DNA of 64,000 nt from NCBI GenBank assembly GCA_964475165.1, contig CAYYVN010000005.1:62001-126000 (forward strand), given 5' to 3'. Each line of letters begins with the position of its first letter. Within the stretch, counting starts at the first letter, position 1. Shown here piece by piece: positions 26,534 to 37,968 of the stretch. Origin of the DNA: CAYUHK01 sp964475165. Its GTDB lineage: Bacteria > Verrucomicrobiota > Kiritimatiellia > JAAZAB01. The notes beneath the pieces are model-generated. The model did no database searches. It saw only the letters and a list, made by a program, of their open reading frames with translations, and had not been told where the DNA came from. The position numbers were made by a program, and so were the translations under genes.

Positions 26534-26642
26534 GGGCCATTGCCCGTCCCTGAGCTCAGCCGCGATAGAAGCGAGTGTTTTCCTCTGCCACGAAGGAAAA
26601 CCAAAGCGGATTGCCCTGCTTTAGCGGGGCCAACAAAGGAGG
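26534..26642 (+). promoter_or_regulatory. Structured rpsB leader with three hairpins and strong ribosome-binding site
   Basis: The leader holds a small hairpin GGGC/GCCC (26534-26545), a stem GTTTTCCT/AGGAAAAC (26577-26584 with 26594-26601), and a stem GCCCTGC/GCGGGGC with a 4-nt loop (26613-26630). A consensus ribosome-binding site AAAGGAGG (26635-26642) lies just after the last stem. Autoregulation of rpsB by S2 through its leader is known in other bacteria; it is inferred here. Confidence 0.5.
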
Positions 26643-26646
26643 CTCT

Positions 26647-27582
26647 GTGGCTACTACAAGCGAACAAGTATCCCCTAACATCGGCATCCAGGAACTGCTC
26701 GATGCCGGCTTGCATTTCGGCCATCAAAGCAAGCGCTGGAATCCCAAGATGAAGCGCTTCATCTTCGATAAGTATGGCGGGATTTACATCATTGACCTGG
26801 CCAAGACCCTGGCCCTCTTGAAACAAGCGCAGCAATTCGTACGCGAAACGGTTGCCAGTGGCCAACAGGTGATTTTCGTTGGTACCAAGAAAATCTGCCA
26901 GGAAATACTGAAGGAAGCGGCCACGCGCTGCGGACAGCACTATGTCATCGGCCGCTGGCTGGGCGGCACCCTAACCAATCATCGGCATATCAATAACAGC
27001 ATCCGGCGTATGCGCGAGATCGAGGCCTTGGAGGAAGATGGCACCCTGGCCAAAATGCCCCAAAAAGAAGTTTCGCGCCTGCGGCATGAGCTTGCCCGCC
27101 TGCAACGCAATCTGAGCGGTATCGCCAATATGCAGGCAATGCCCGGCGCCATGATCGCCATAGACATCAATCGTGAGGCCATTGCCGTCAAGGAGGCCAA
27201 TCGGATGAAAATCCCGGTGGTGGCCCTGATAGATACCAACTGCGATCCGGACTGTGTGCAGTATCCTATCCCCGGCAATGATGATGCCATGCGCGGCATC
27301 AAGCTGGTGGTTGATCTTCTGGCCGATGCCATTCTTCAGGCCAGCGATGAATACAAGGTAGCGGTGGTCAAACGCCAAGAAGCCGCCGCCGCCGCCGAGC
27401 AGGCCAAGGCCGCCGAGGAGCAGTTGAAACCAAAACGCGAGCGGCGGCCACGCCGCCCGAGCACGCGGACGCGCACTAAGCCGGCCCCGGCAGCCAAGGC
27501 GGAGCCGCCAGCGGAACCGACCGCGCCGGCCGCAGCGGCCCCGGAACCGGTCGCGCCCGATAATGCTGAGGCAAAAACTTGA
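26647..27582 (+). CDS. rpsB: Ribosomal protein S2 with long C-terminal extension
   Basis: The 311-residue product has the S2 signatures IQELLDAGLHFGHQSKRWNPKMKRFIF, ARLQRNLSGIANM and IPVVALIDTNCDPD...IPGNDDA. GTG 26647 is the start because AAAGGAGG lies 4 nt upstream; frames further upstream do not look like S2. Usual S2 is about 240-250 residues. Here a coiled-coil and Arg/Lys-rich segment (about 235-275) is followed by a Pro/Ala-rich tail. tsf follows after 111 nt. Confidence 0.97.
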   Translation: MATTSEQVSPNIGIQELLDAGLHFGHQSKRWNPKMKRFIFDKYGGIYIIDLAKTLALLKQAQQFVRETVASGQQVIFVGTKKICQEILKEAATRCGQHYVIGRWLGGTLTNHRHINNSIRRMREIEALEEDGTLAKMPQKEVSRLRHELARLQRNLSGIANMQAMPGAMIAIDINREAIAVKEANRMKIPVVALIDTNCDPDCVQYPIPGNDDAMRGIKLVVDLLADAILQASDEYKVAVVKRQEAAAAAEQAKAAEEQLKPKRERRPRRPSTRTRTKPAPAAKAEPPAEPTAPAAAAPEPVAPDNAEAKT

Positions 27583-27693
27583 ACAGCAGAGGGTCGGCGG
27601 GATCCAGCCTCGGCGGATATGCCCCGAACAAACCCTCGGCAGCAAGTAGCGGGTAATCACCACCTTAAAAAATAAAATCAGCAGAGGAACATC

Positions 27694-28539
27694 ATGACGG
27701 AAATTTCAGCCTTGTTGGTCAAGGAATTACGCGAGGAAACCAATGTGGGCATCATGGAATGCAAGCGCGCTCTGGTGGAAGCCAAGGGCGATAAAGCCCA
27801 GGCCATTAAGATCCTGCGCCACCGCGGCTTGGCCATTGCTCAGAAAAAAGCGACGCGCGCCGCCAACCAGGGCGTCATCGCTTCGGCTATCGAGGGCGAT
27901 GGCCAGGCTGGCAGCCTGGTGGAAGTCAATTGCGAGACGGATTTCGTAGCCAAAAACGAGAAATTCCTGGCCTTCGTGCAACAACTGGCCGCGCAGGCCG
28001 CCGCCGCTGAGGTTGATCTGGCCCAGACCGCCGCCGCCGAAATCACCGCCCAAATCGCCGCCATCGGCGAAAATATCGTGCTCCGCCGCCAGCTGCGCTT
28101 TGCGCGGCAGGCTACCGGAAAGGTGGTTTCCTACATTCATCATGGCAACAGGATCGGTGTGCTCTTGGAAATATCCTGCCAAAAACCAGAGACGGCAACC
28201 CAGCCACTCTTCCTGGAATTGGCCAAGGATCTCTGCCTGCATATCGCCGCCTCCAGTCCGCTCTGCCTGGACCGGAACAGCGTGCCCGAAGCAGTCGCCG
28301 CCGCTGAACGCGAGATCTATGCCAAGCAGGTCCAGGATAAACCAGCGCAGATCATCGATAAAATCGTGGCCGGTAAAATGAATAAGTTCTATGAGCAAAA
28401 TTGCCTGGTGGATCAGCCTTTCGTCAAAGACCAGGATCAGCGCGTGGGCGAGCTGCTCAAAAAAACCGGCGGGCAGTTGAACGACTCCCTTTGCATCCAG
28501 CGCTATGCGCGTTTTCAGGTCGGTGAAAAAAGCGAGTAG
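27694..28539 (+). CDS. tsf: Elongation factor Ts
   Basis: The 281-residue nucleotide exchange factor for EF-Tu starts with the UBA-like domain (VKELREETNVGIMECKRALVEAKGD). The signature VEVNCETDFVAKNEKF and the C-terminal DQPFVKDQDQRVGELLKK follow. The usual gene order after tsf is pyrH-frr; here purM comes next instead. Confidence 0.97.
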   Translation: MTEISALLVKELREETNVGIMECKRALVEAKGDKAQAIKILRHRGLAIAQKKATRAANQGVIASAIEGDGQAGSLVEVNCETDFVAKNEKFLAFVQQLAAQAAAAEVDLAQTAAAEITAQIAAIGENIVLRRQLRFARQATGKVVSYIHHGNRIGVLLEISCQKPETATQPLFLELAKDLCLHIAASSPLCLDRNSVPEAVAAAEREIYAKQVQDKPAQIIDKIVAGKMNKFYEQNCLVDQPFVKDQDQRVGELLKKTGGQLNDSLCIQRYARFQVGEKSE

Positions 28540-28640
28540 AGCTCGCGCGCGACTGAGCCGCTGAGCGGCCAAGGTGAGCTTGAAGCTTGGCTCAAACCCG
28601 GCCGCGGCGGACAGCGAGGGTTCCCTGCAGAGAAAATTGC

Positions 28641-29666
28641 ATGAAAGCAAGGTCTTCAGCTTACGCTGCTGCCGGGGTCAATATTGATCACAAAATGGCA
28701 GCTTTACGCGCCATCAAGCGTATGGTGCAACGCACGGCTGTGCCCGGACTCTTAAGCGAGATCGGCGCTTTCGGCGGTATGTTCTCTGCGCCCGGCCGCG
28801 ACCAGGTGCTGGTCGCCAGCATCGATGGCGTGGGTACCAAGCTCAAGGTGGCCCAACTGGTCGGGCGCCACGACACCATCGGGCAGGATATCGTCAACCA
28901 CTGCGTGAACGATATTCTCGTGCAAGGCGCCAGGCCGCTTTTCTTTCTGGATTATTTTGGCACGGCCGGCTTGCAGCCCAAGGTGTTTCGCGAGGTGGTA
29001 GCGGGGCTCTGCCGGGGCTGCCGCGCGAACAACTGCGCGCTGATCGGCGGGGAAACAGCCGAAATGCCCGGGCTTTATCCCCCGGGCGAATATGACCTGG
29101 TGGGCGCCATTGTGGGCGTGGTTGGTCGGCGCCAAATCATCACCGGCCAAACCATTCGTCCGGGCGATATACTGATCGGCCTGCCCTCTTCCGGCCTGCA
29201 CACCAATGGCTATTCGCTGGCACGCAAGATCATCTTCGAGCAAGCCCGCCTCAGCCCCCAGGCGATCTTGCCCGGTACCCGCCGCCGAGTGGCCGATGTG
29301 CTGCTGGCCGTGCATCGCAGCTACCTCAAACCAATCCAGGGCTTGAGGCAACAGCTCACCATCCGCGGCCTGGCCCATATCACCGGCGGTGGTTTCGCGG
29401 ATAACATCTCCCGGGTCTTGCCTCAAGCGGTCGATGCCATCATTGATCGTGCGGCCTGGCGCGTGCCGCCCGTCTTTCGCTTCCTGGAGGAGCGGGGCCG
29501 CGTGCCACGCGCGGAAATGTTCCGCGTCTTCAATATGGGTATCGGCCTGGTGGTGATCATTCGCGCCGCCGACAAAAAAGCCGCTCTGCACAGCCTGCGC
29601 TCAGCGCGGGCGCTGGAAATAGGCCGCGTGGAAAAGGGCTCCGGCCAAGTGCGCCTCATCAATTAA
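28641..29666 (+). CDS. purM: Phosphoribosylformylglycinamidine cyclo-ligase (AIR synthetase)
   Basis: The 341-residue enzyme closes the imidazole ring in purine synthesis. It begins with SSAYAAAGVNIDHKM and shows LVASIDGVGTKLKVA, HCVNDILVQGARPLFFLDY, IGGETAEMPGLYPPGEYDLVG, the GLHTNGYSLAR motif and HITGGGFADNI. ATG 28641 gives the usual length; the frame is open 54 nt further up. It stands 101 nt after tsf without a clear promoter, so co-transcription is possible. Confidence 0.96.
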   Translation: MKARSSAYAAAGVNIDHKMAALRAIKRMVQRTAVPGLLSEIGAFGGMFSAPGRDQVLVASIDGVGTKLKVAQLVGRHDTIGQDIVNHCVNDILVQGARPLFFLDYFGTAGLQPKVFREVVAGLCRGCRANNCALIGGETAEMPGLYPPGEYDLVGAIVGVVGRRQIITGQTIRPGDILIGLPSSGLHTNGYSLARKIIFEQARLSPQAILPGTRRRVADVLLAVHRSYLKPIQGLRQQLTIRGLAHITGGGFADNISRVLPQAVDAIIDRAAWRVPPVFRFLEERGRVPRAEMFRVFNMGIGLVVIIRAADKKAALHSLRSARALEIGRVEKGSGQVRLIN

Positions 29667-29832
29667 ATCCCTCGGGCGGCGATCCGCTCAGGGGATCCTG
29701 GCGGCAAGGGCGTTATCCCAAAGATCCGCAAGCAAATTCCGCTTAGGTTTAATCGGCCGGGACTGGGCGGAGGGCGGGTCTGGAACTTTTTTTGGCGAGG
29801 GCACTGATGAAACAGTTTTTAGGCATTTGCTG

Positions 29833-29860
29833 TTGCCTTTTCGAGTCAATCGGATATATT
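29833..29860 (+). promoter_or_regulatory. Promoter of the UDP-glucuronate decarboxylase-FHA operon
   Basis: TTGCCT (29833-29838) and TATATT (29855-29860) are 16 nt apart, 36 nt before the start codon, in a locally AT-richer stretch. Confidence 0.6.
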
Positions 29861-29895
29861 GACCCCATCAATAAACAACCCCTGCAAGCCTAGGA

Positions 29896-30867
29896 ATGAG
29901 CAGCATGCCAGCATCCAACCAATCGATTTCCGTGGTCACCGGCGGCGCCGGCTTTCTGGGCTCGCATCTCTGCGACCTGCTGATCGAGCAGGACCATCAG
30001 GTCATTTGCTTGGATAACCTGGTAACAGGCAATCTGGAGAACCTCAGCCAATTGCAGAAGCACCCGGCCTTCCGTTTTATTGAGCAGGATGTCACCCGGC
30101 ACATAGAGATCGAGGGGCCGGTGCATTATGTCTTTCACTTCGCCTCGCCGGCCAGTCCCATTGACTATCTGAAACTACCCATCCAGACTTTGAAAGTTGG
30201 CTCGCTGGGCACGCATAACGCCCTGGGTCTGGCGCGGGCCAAACAGGCGACCTTCCTGCTGGCCTCTACTTCCGAGGTGTATGGAGATCCCCTGGTGCAC
30301 CCGCAGAAGGAATCCTACTGGGGCAATGTTAATCCCATCGGCCCCCGCGGGGTTTATGATGAGGCCAAGCGTTTTGCTGAAGCCATCACCATGGCCTATC
30401 ACCGCATCCACGGCGTCGATACCAAAATCGCCCGGATCTTCAATACCTATGGCCCGCGTATGCGCCCGAACGATGGCCGGGTGGTGCCGGCTTTCATTCA
30501 GCAGGCCTTGACCGGGGCGCCCCTGACGGTTTTTGGCAACGGCCGCCAAACGCGCAGTTTTTGTTTTGTTTCCGATCTGATGCGCGGCCTCGCCGCCTTG
30601 GCCGCCAGCGAGAAGCATGATCCGGTGAATATCGGTAATCCGCAGGAGATGAGCGTGATCGAGTTCGCCAGAAAAATTATGGAAATCACCGGCAGTCAAT
30701 CGACGCTTGAATATCATTCCCTGCCGGTGGATGACCCCAAAGCCCGCCAACCGGATATCAGCCTGGCCAAAACCCTGCTCAACTGGCAACCGGAGATCGC
30801 CCTGGAAGAAGGCCTGCGGTTGACCATTGATTACTTCAAAAAGTTGCCCGGTGCCCAGAAAGAATAA
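29896..30867 (+). CDS. UDP-glucuronate decarboxylase (UDP-xylose synthase)
   Basis: The 323-residue short-chain dehydrogenase-type enzyme converts UDP-glucuronate to UDP-xylose. It has the NAD-binding TGGAGFLGSH (15-24), the catalytic Thr/Ser in STSEVYGDP, and Tyr154/Lys158 in GVYDEAKRF. The FHFASPASPIDY, RIFNTYGPRMRPNDGRVVPAF and NGRQTRSFCFVSDL stretches are characteristic of UXS rather than other epimerases. UDP-xylose would feed glycan synthesis. The FHA gene follows after 2 nt. Confidence 0.92.
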   Translation: MSSMPASNQSISVVTGGAGFLGSHLCDLLIEQDHQVICLDNLVTGNLENLSQLQKHPAFRFIEQDVTRHIEIEGPVHYVFHFASPASPIDYLKLPIQTLKVGSLGTHNALGLARAKQATFLLASTSEVYGDPLVHPQKESYWGNVNPIGPRGVYDEAKRFAEAITMAYHRIHGVDTKIARIFNTYGPRMRPNDGRVVPAFIQQALTGAPLTVFGNGRQTRSFCFVSDLMRGLAALAASEKHDPVNIGNPQEMSVIEFARKIMEITGSQSTLEYHSLPVDDPKARQPDISLAKTLLNWQPEIALEEGLRLTIDYFKKLPGAQKE

Positions 30868-30869
30868 GC

Positions 30870-31262
30870 ATGTTGCTGCGCTACAATCTGCCGGACGGCA
30901 CCTCTCAGGAAGTCGCCCTGGGCCCCAGCCCCTTGACCATCGGCCGCAATTCCGGCGCGGATATCAGCCTCGCCGACCAAATGGTCTCCCGCATACATTG
31001 TGGGATCCTATGGAGAGACAATGCTTTTTATATCCGCGATTACCAATCGCGCAACGGCACCTTCATCAACGATGAGCGGATCGAGATGGCTCCCTTCCAG
31101 GCTGGCGACCGTCTGCGCATTGGGAACACGATTTTAACGGTGGCCGCCAAGCCGCGGCGCGGCGCGGCGACAGTCATGCAGGAAGTCCAGCAGGAGATGG
31201 CCAGTGGCAAAGGCTATCATACCCTGCTCCAGGAAATCATCCGCGAAGAAAATCCGCGCTGA
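30870..31262 (+). CDS. FHA domain protein
   Basis: The 130-residue protein is essentially one forkhead-associated domain, a phosphothreonine-binding module. Key positions are IGRNSGADI (Arg of the binding loop), SRIHCGI, and RNGTFIND (Asn and Gly of the conserved loop). The C-terminal 40 residues are helical and Glu/Gln-rich. It follows the UXS gene by 2 nt, so it is co-expressed. No Ser/Thr kinase is in the window. A hairpin spans its stop codon and that of gyrA. Confidence 0.9.
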   Translation: MLLRYNLPDGTSQEVALGPSPLTIGRNSGADISLADQMVSRIHCGILWRDNAFYIRDYQSRNGTFINDERIEMAPFQAGDRLRIGNTILTVAAKPRRGAATVMQEVQQEMASGKGYHTLLQEIIREENPR

Positions 31263-31280
31263 GCAGCTCGAGAGAGCGGC

Positions 31281-31285
<5 letters not shown>
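31258..31285. terminator. Symmetrical hairpin between convergent FHA and gyrA genes
   Basis: GCTGAGC-A-GCTC, a GAGA loop, then GAGC-G-GCTCAGC forms an 11-bp stem with one mismatch, and both stop codons lie inside it. It reads equally on both strands. There is no T-run, so it may be a transcript 3'-end stabiliser or a factor-assisted terminator rather than a classical intrinsic one. Confidence 0.4.
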
Positions 31286-33806
<2,521 letters not shown>

Positions 33807-33820
33807 AGTTTTTTACGGGG

Positions 33821-36322
33821 TTAAATATCCAAGTTACGGAAATTCAGCGCGTTTTCCTGGATGAACTCGCGGCGCGGCTCCACCTTATCCCCCATGAGGA
33901 GCGTAAAAATCTGGTCGGCCTCCACGGCATCCTCCAGCACCACCTTGAGCAATTTACGTTTATCCGGATTCATGGTGGTCTCATACAGCTGTTCAGGATT
34001 CATCTCTCCCAAGCCCTTGTAACGCTGGATGCTCAAACCCTTCCGGCCCCAATTGCGCACTGTATCCAATAAGGCGCGCAGGGAATGCACGGAGACCGGA
34101 GCAGGCAAATCAGGATCCAGCAGGCGATAGAGCGGCTCATCCCCCGACTCATACTGTTCCAGAGAGAACCCCTTCTTCTCCAAACTGGTCACCAGCTTGG
34201 CAATCTGCGTCACCGCATAGATTTCCTGCCAGCGAAAACCGCCCGGTTGAACATGGTTGGCTTGATCGTTATCCGCAAAAATCTCCAACTGATGGCCCAC
34301 CTGTTGCTCCAGGGTTTCGCGCAGCTTGGTGAGCTCTTCATCCGTGTAAACATAATGGTAGGAGGTTTGGCCGCCGTTGGTCGCCGCCGCCCGATATTTA
34401 GGATAGGCGCCAGTCTGGGGATGTCGCTGCTGAAGATATTCCTGAAAGGGAATGCCCTTGCGCTGAATGCCCTGCGCCAGTTGTTCCATTTCTGCCAGGG
34501 ATTCCAGGAGCGCCATCAAATCCTTCCCGCCATAAGATTGCTTGGTTTTGACCACTTCCAGAGTCAGGTCTTCGGAGCCAAGCTCCAGCAGTTTACGGGT
34601 TAACTGGGCATCCGAATCCACATATTCATCCCGTTTTTTCCAGGTGATTTTATAGAGCGGCGGTTGCGCCAGATAAATGTAGCCCTGCTCCAAGAGCTGC
34701 GGCATCTGCCGATAAAAAAAAGTCAGCAGCAGGGTGCGGATATGCGCGCCATCCACATCGGCATCGGTCATGATGATGATCTTGTGGTAGCGGACCTTGG
34801 CCGCCTCAAACTCATCCTCGCCGATCCCCGCCCCAATGGCCGTGATGATGGTCCGGATTTCATTGTTGTTCAGGATCTTATCCAGGCGCGCCTTCTCCAC
34901 ATTCAAAACCTTGCCCCGCAAAGGCAAAATAGCCTGGAATTCACGGTTGCGCCCCTGCTTGGCCGAGCCGCCGGCACTATCGCCTTCCACCAGATAGAGC
35001 TCGCATAAAGCCGGATCACGCTCGGAACAATCCGCCAGCTTACCCGGCAAAGAAGCGCCATCCAGAGCGCCCTTGCGGCGGGTCAAATCACGCGCCTTGC
35101 GCGCCGCCACCCGCGCGCGCGAGGCCAGCACACCTTTCTCCACAATGCGGCGCGCCACCGTGGGATGCTCCTCGAAGAAGGTGCCCAACTCATCATTGAC
35201 AATGGATTCCACCACGCCCTGTACTTCGCTGTTGCCCAGCTTGGTTTTGGTCTGACCTTCAAACTGGGGGTTGGGAATCTTGACGCTGATCACCGCCGTC
35301 AGACCTTCGCGCACGTCATCGCCGCTCATGGTTTCGCTGTCGTCCTTGATCAGCTTGTTGTTCTTGGCGTAGGCATTGATCGTGCGCGTCAAGGCCGAGC
35401 GAAACCCACTCAGATGGGTGCCCCCCTCAATGGTGTTGATATTATTGACATAACAACTGGTCGTTTCTGAATAGGCATCCGTGTATTGAAGGGCTATTTC
35501 CACCGAGACATCATCTTTTTCTTTGCTGAAATAGACCACCTTGGGATGCAGGGCATTCTTATTGCGGTTCAGGTGCGCCACGAATTCCAGTAAGCCACCC
35601 TTGAACTTGAAGGTTTCCTCGCGCTGGGGCTCCTCTTGAGCCAGTAGAATCTCCACGCCCTGATTGAGAAAGGCCAGCTCACGCAAACGCGTTGCCAGAA
35701 TATCCCATTCAAACTTGATGACCGGAAAAATCTCGTCATCCGGATAAAAGGTGACCTTGGTGCCCGTGCCCTTGGTCTGGCCGATCTTTTCCAGGCCGGA
35801 AGCCACCCGCCCCTTCTCATAACGCTGATGATAGACAATGCCGTCGCGGCGCACCTCGACTTCCATCCATTCGCTGAGCGCATTCACGCAGGAGACCCCG
35901 ACGCCATGCAGCCCGCCGGAAACTTTATAGCTCTTGTGATCAAATTTGCCGCCGGCATGCAAGGTGGTCATAACCACTTCCAGGGCCGGCTTATGTTCCG
36001 TGGCATGCATATCCACCGGAATGCCGCGCCCATTATCACGAACGGTCACGGAACCATCTGAATTCAGACGCACCTGAATCAGACTGCAATAACCGGCCAG
36101 GGCCTCATCGATGCTGTTATCCACCACTTCGAAAACGCAATGATGCAAGCCGCGCGCCGCTGTATCGCCAATATACATGGCCGGCCGCTGGCGCACGGCC
36201 GCCGTGCCTTCCAAGACGGTAATAGTCCGGGCATCATAGGCGGTCGCAGCATCCGAGGCGGCCGCGGCCAAGGCCGGTGCCGTTTTGGGGATGCGTTCTT
36301 TTCTGGATTTTTTCACGGACAT
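33821..36322 (-). CDS. gyrB: DNA gyrase subunit B
   Basis: The 833-residue ATPase subunit has the GHKL motifs EVVDNSIDEALAGYC, VRDNGRGIPVD, and GLHGVGVSCVNALS, then QTKTKLGNSEV. The Toprim signature is LVEGDSAGGSAKQGRNREFQAILPLRGKVLN, with TDADVDGAHIRTLLLTF, and the C-terminal QRYKGLGEMNPEQLYETTM. About 170 extra residues between Toprim and the C-terminus are the insert common in long GyrB proteins. ATG 36322 is preferred to an upstream TTG. Confidence 0.98.
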   Translation of the reverse strand: MSVKKSRKERIPKTAPALAAAASDAATAYDARTITVLEGTAAVRQRPAMYIGDTAARGLHHCVFEVVDNSIDEALAGYCSLIQVRLNSDGSVTVRDNGRGIPVDMHATEHKPALEVVMTTLHAGGKFDHKSYKVSGGLHGVGVSCVNALSEWMEVEVRRDGIVYHQRYEKGRVASGLEKIGQTKGTGTKVTFYPDDEIFPVIKFEWDILATRLRELAFLNQGVEILLAQEEPQREETFKFKGGLLEFVAHLNRNKNALHPKVVYFSKEKDDVSVEIALQYTDAYSETTSCYVNNINTIEGGTHLSGFRSALTRTINAYAKNNKLIKDDSETMSGDDVREGLTAVISVKIPNPQFEGQTKTKLGNSEVQGVVESIVNDELGTFFEEHPTVARRIVEKGVLASRARVAARKARDLTRRKGALDGASLPGKLADCSERDPALCELYLVEGDSAGGSAKQGRNREFQAILPLRGKVLNVEKARLDKILNNNEIRTIITAIGAGIGEDEFEAAKVRYHKIIIMTDADVDGAHIRTLLLTFFYRQMPQLLEQGYIYLAQPPLYKITWKKRDEYVDSDAQLTRKLLELGSEDLTLEVVKTKQSYGGKDLMALLESLAEMEQLAQGIQRKGIPFQEYLQQRHPQTGAYPKYRAAATNGGQTSYHYVYTDEELTKLRETLEQQVGHQLEIFADNDQANHVQPGGFRWQEIYAVTQIAKLVTSLEKKGFSLEQYESGDEPLYRLLDPDLPAPVSVHSLRALLDTVRNWGRKGLSIQRYKGLGEMNPEQLYETTMNPDKRKLLKVVLEDAVEADQIFTLLMGDKVEPRREFIQENALNFRNLDI

Positions 36323-36356
36323 AAAAACTTTTTTCCCTTCGCGCAACTCCAGAGTT

Positions 36357-36384
36357 AGTATATGCAGGCGCGCTAAAAAATCAA
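36357..36384 (-). promoter_or_regulatory. Promoter of gyrB-gyrA
   Basis: On the reverse strand TTGATT (36379-36384) and TATACT (36357-36362) are 16 nt apart. Start of transcription would be near 36350, about 28 nt before the gyrB start codon. Confidence 0.68.
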
Positions 36385-36655
36385 GCCTATTTCATGATTT
36401 TCAGGCTAAAATCTACAGCCGCTAGGCGGCGAGCCGATAATATATAACTCATTTAATATCAATAAAATACGAGTGCTCACCCCGGCACAGCGCAAGGCCG
36501 GCAGGCCCTGGCATTCAAAAGTGGATCTGCGTCACTGACCCCCACGGCTGGAGCCAGGAGGGCGTTGGTGTCTCACTGATGCTGCTGAAGCACCCGGCCG
36601 CTGAGCGAGCAGCGGCGGCAACTGGCCGCGGCGCCCGGCTTGGCGACCCGGCAAC
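36385..36655. other. Intergenic region between gyrB and the oxidoreductase gene, no gene seen
   Basis: The left part (36385-36475) is AT-rich with clustered TAATATATAA and TTTAATATCAATAAAAT, possibly an upstream promoter element for gyrB. The right part is GC-rich and holds the hairpin at 36596-36615. No coding frame with a recognisable product was found. Confidence 0.6.
36596..36615. repeat. Intergenic hairpin element, copy 1
   Basis: GGCCGCTG, a 6-nt loop and CAGCGG make a perfect 6-bp stem. It matches 17 of 20 positions of a second intergenic copy at 56841-56860. Confidence 0.35.
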
Positions 36656-37687
36656 TTACAGGGCAACTTCTCTGCCGCTAGCAGCAGAGCGATAGATGGC
36701 ATCAATTATTTCCATCACCCGCACCCCTTGCTCGGCAGTGCAGGCCGAAGGCTTACCCTTCAAAAGGCTATCAAAGAAATTACCCATCGGCGTCACTGGC
36801 GGCACATCAAAATGATTGATGAGCGTATCGCTGGGCATGGGTTGTTGATTGGTCATCAAACGCAACACACCGCCGGATTCCAGTAAGCCGGATTTCGTGC
36901 CCATGATCAAGGTGCGCATGTCACATACATCCAGCGGCAGATAAGAAAGATAGCTGGATTGCAAAATCAACGATGCGCCCCCCTCCAACTTGAGCAGGGC
37001 CGCGGTGAAATCTTCCACCGTATAGGGCTTTTTGATCCGCTTGGACTCCTGGCGAGCCAGGAGATCATAGGCCACCCCGCTGACCGATAAAACCTTGGGA
37101 AAGCCCAGCATCCAGAGCGATTGATCCAGGCGGTGAATACCGATATCCAGCAGGGGGCCCCCGCCCGATATTTTGCGATCGGTGAACCAAGTGCCAAAAG
37201 TACCCGTCCATTGCCGCCGGGTCCACTGCGTCTGCACATGATAAACCTTCCCCAACTGGCCGGATTTAATCAACTTCTGGGCATACTGTGCCCAGGCATC
37301 GAAACGTTGATTGAAGCCCAGCATGAAAACGCCCTTGGCCTTTTTAGCGGCGGCGGCGATAGCCTTGGCTCCGGCCAGATCCGCCGCGGGCGGCTTTTCA
37401 CAGTAAACATTTTTGCCGGCTTTGAGCAGCGCTATGGAAAGTGGCGCATGCGTGTTGTTGGTGGTGGAAACTATGGCGGCCTCATACTTGAGGCTGGAAG
37501 AAAACAGCTCATCGAGATTAGCGAAAACATGCTCCGCGCCGAGTTTTTCGGCAGCTTGGCGGGCGATCTTAGCGTTGGCGTCACAAACGGCCACGATCTC
37601 GCCCCGGCCATCCTGGCTGATGCGCCTGGCATTGATGAGCCCCATATTACCGGCACCCACAATAACACACCTGACTTTGCGTGACAT
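36656..37687 (-). CDS. Gfo/Idh/MocA-family oxidoreductase
   Basis: The 343-residue protein has an N-terminal Rossmann fold (CVIVGAGNMGLINARRI), the strand VSTTNNTHAPLSIALLKAGKNVYCEKPPA carrying the conserved EKP lysine, and the C-terminal catalytic half with a conserved DIGIHRLDQSLWMLG. The family oxidises sugars or sugar derivatives with NAD(P); the substrate cannot be told. ATG 37687 has a GAGGAG ribosome-binding site. A perfect TATAAT is at 37793-37798 on the reverse strand, without a convincing -35. It appears to be a single gene. Confidence 0.9.
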   Translation of the reverse strand: MSRKVRCVIVGAGNMGLINARRISQDGRGEIVAVCDANAKIARQAAEKLGAEHVFANLDELFSSSLKYEAAIVSTTNNTHAPLSIALLKAGKNVYCEKPPAADLAGAKAIAAAAKKAKGVFMLGFNQRFDAWAQYAQKLIKSGQLGKVYHVQTQWTRRQWTGTFGTWFTDRKISGGGPLLDIGIHRLDQSLWMLGFPKVLSVSGVAYDLLARQESKRIKKPYTVEDFTAALLKLEGGASLILQSSYLSYLPLDVCDMRTLIMGTKSGLLESGGVLRLMTNQQPMPSDTLINHFDVPPVTPMGNFFDSLLKGKPSACTAEQGVRVMEIIDAIYRSAASGREVAL

Positions 37688-37908
37688 TATGCTCTCCTCT
37701 ATTCGCGTTGTTTTTCGGTCCACGTTTCTAGCCGGCCCCAAACCATGCTTCCCAGCCAGCGCTCATAAATAAATGCAATGAGGCCGGAAGCCATTATATT
37801 GAAAGGCATTGGTTATATATGACAGGCTCGTTTCTGTCAAGGTCCTCGATAAGATTATGCAACCGCACCGGCTATCCGATTTTCTGAAGACTGACCCGCG
37901 CCCGCCGC

Positions 37909-37938
37909 TTGACAACCCCACCCGCCCCGCGCCATAAT
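37909..37938 (+). promoter_or_regulatory. Promoter of the zinc-ribbon protein gene
   Basis: A consensus TTGACA (37909-37914) and CATAAT (37933-37938) are 18 nt apart, about 30 nt before the start codon at 37969. Confidence 0.6.
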
Positions 37939-37968
37939 TAAAGCCACTTGATGAGAGCCAGGCTAACT

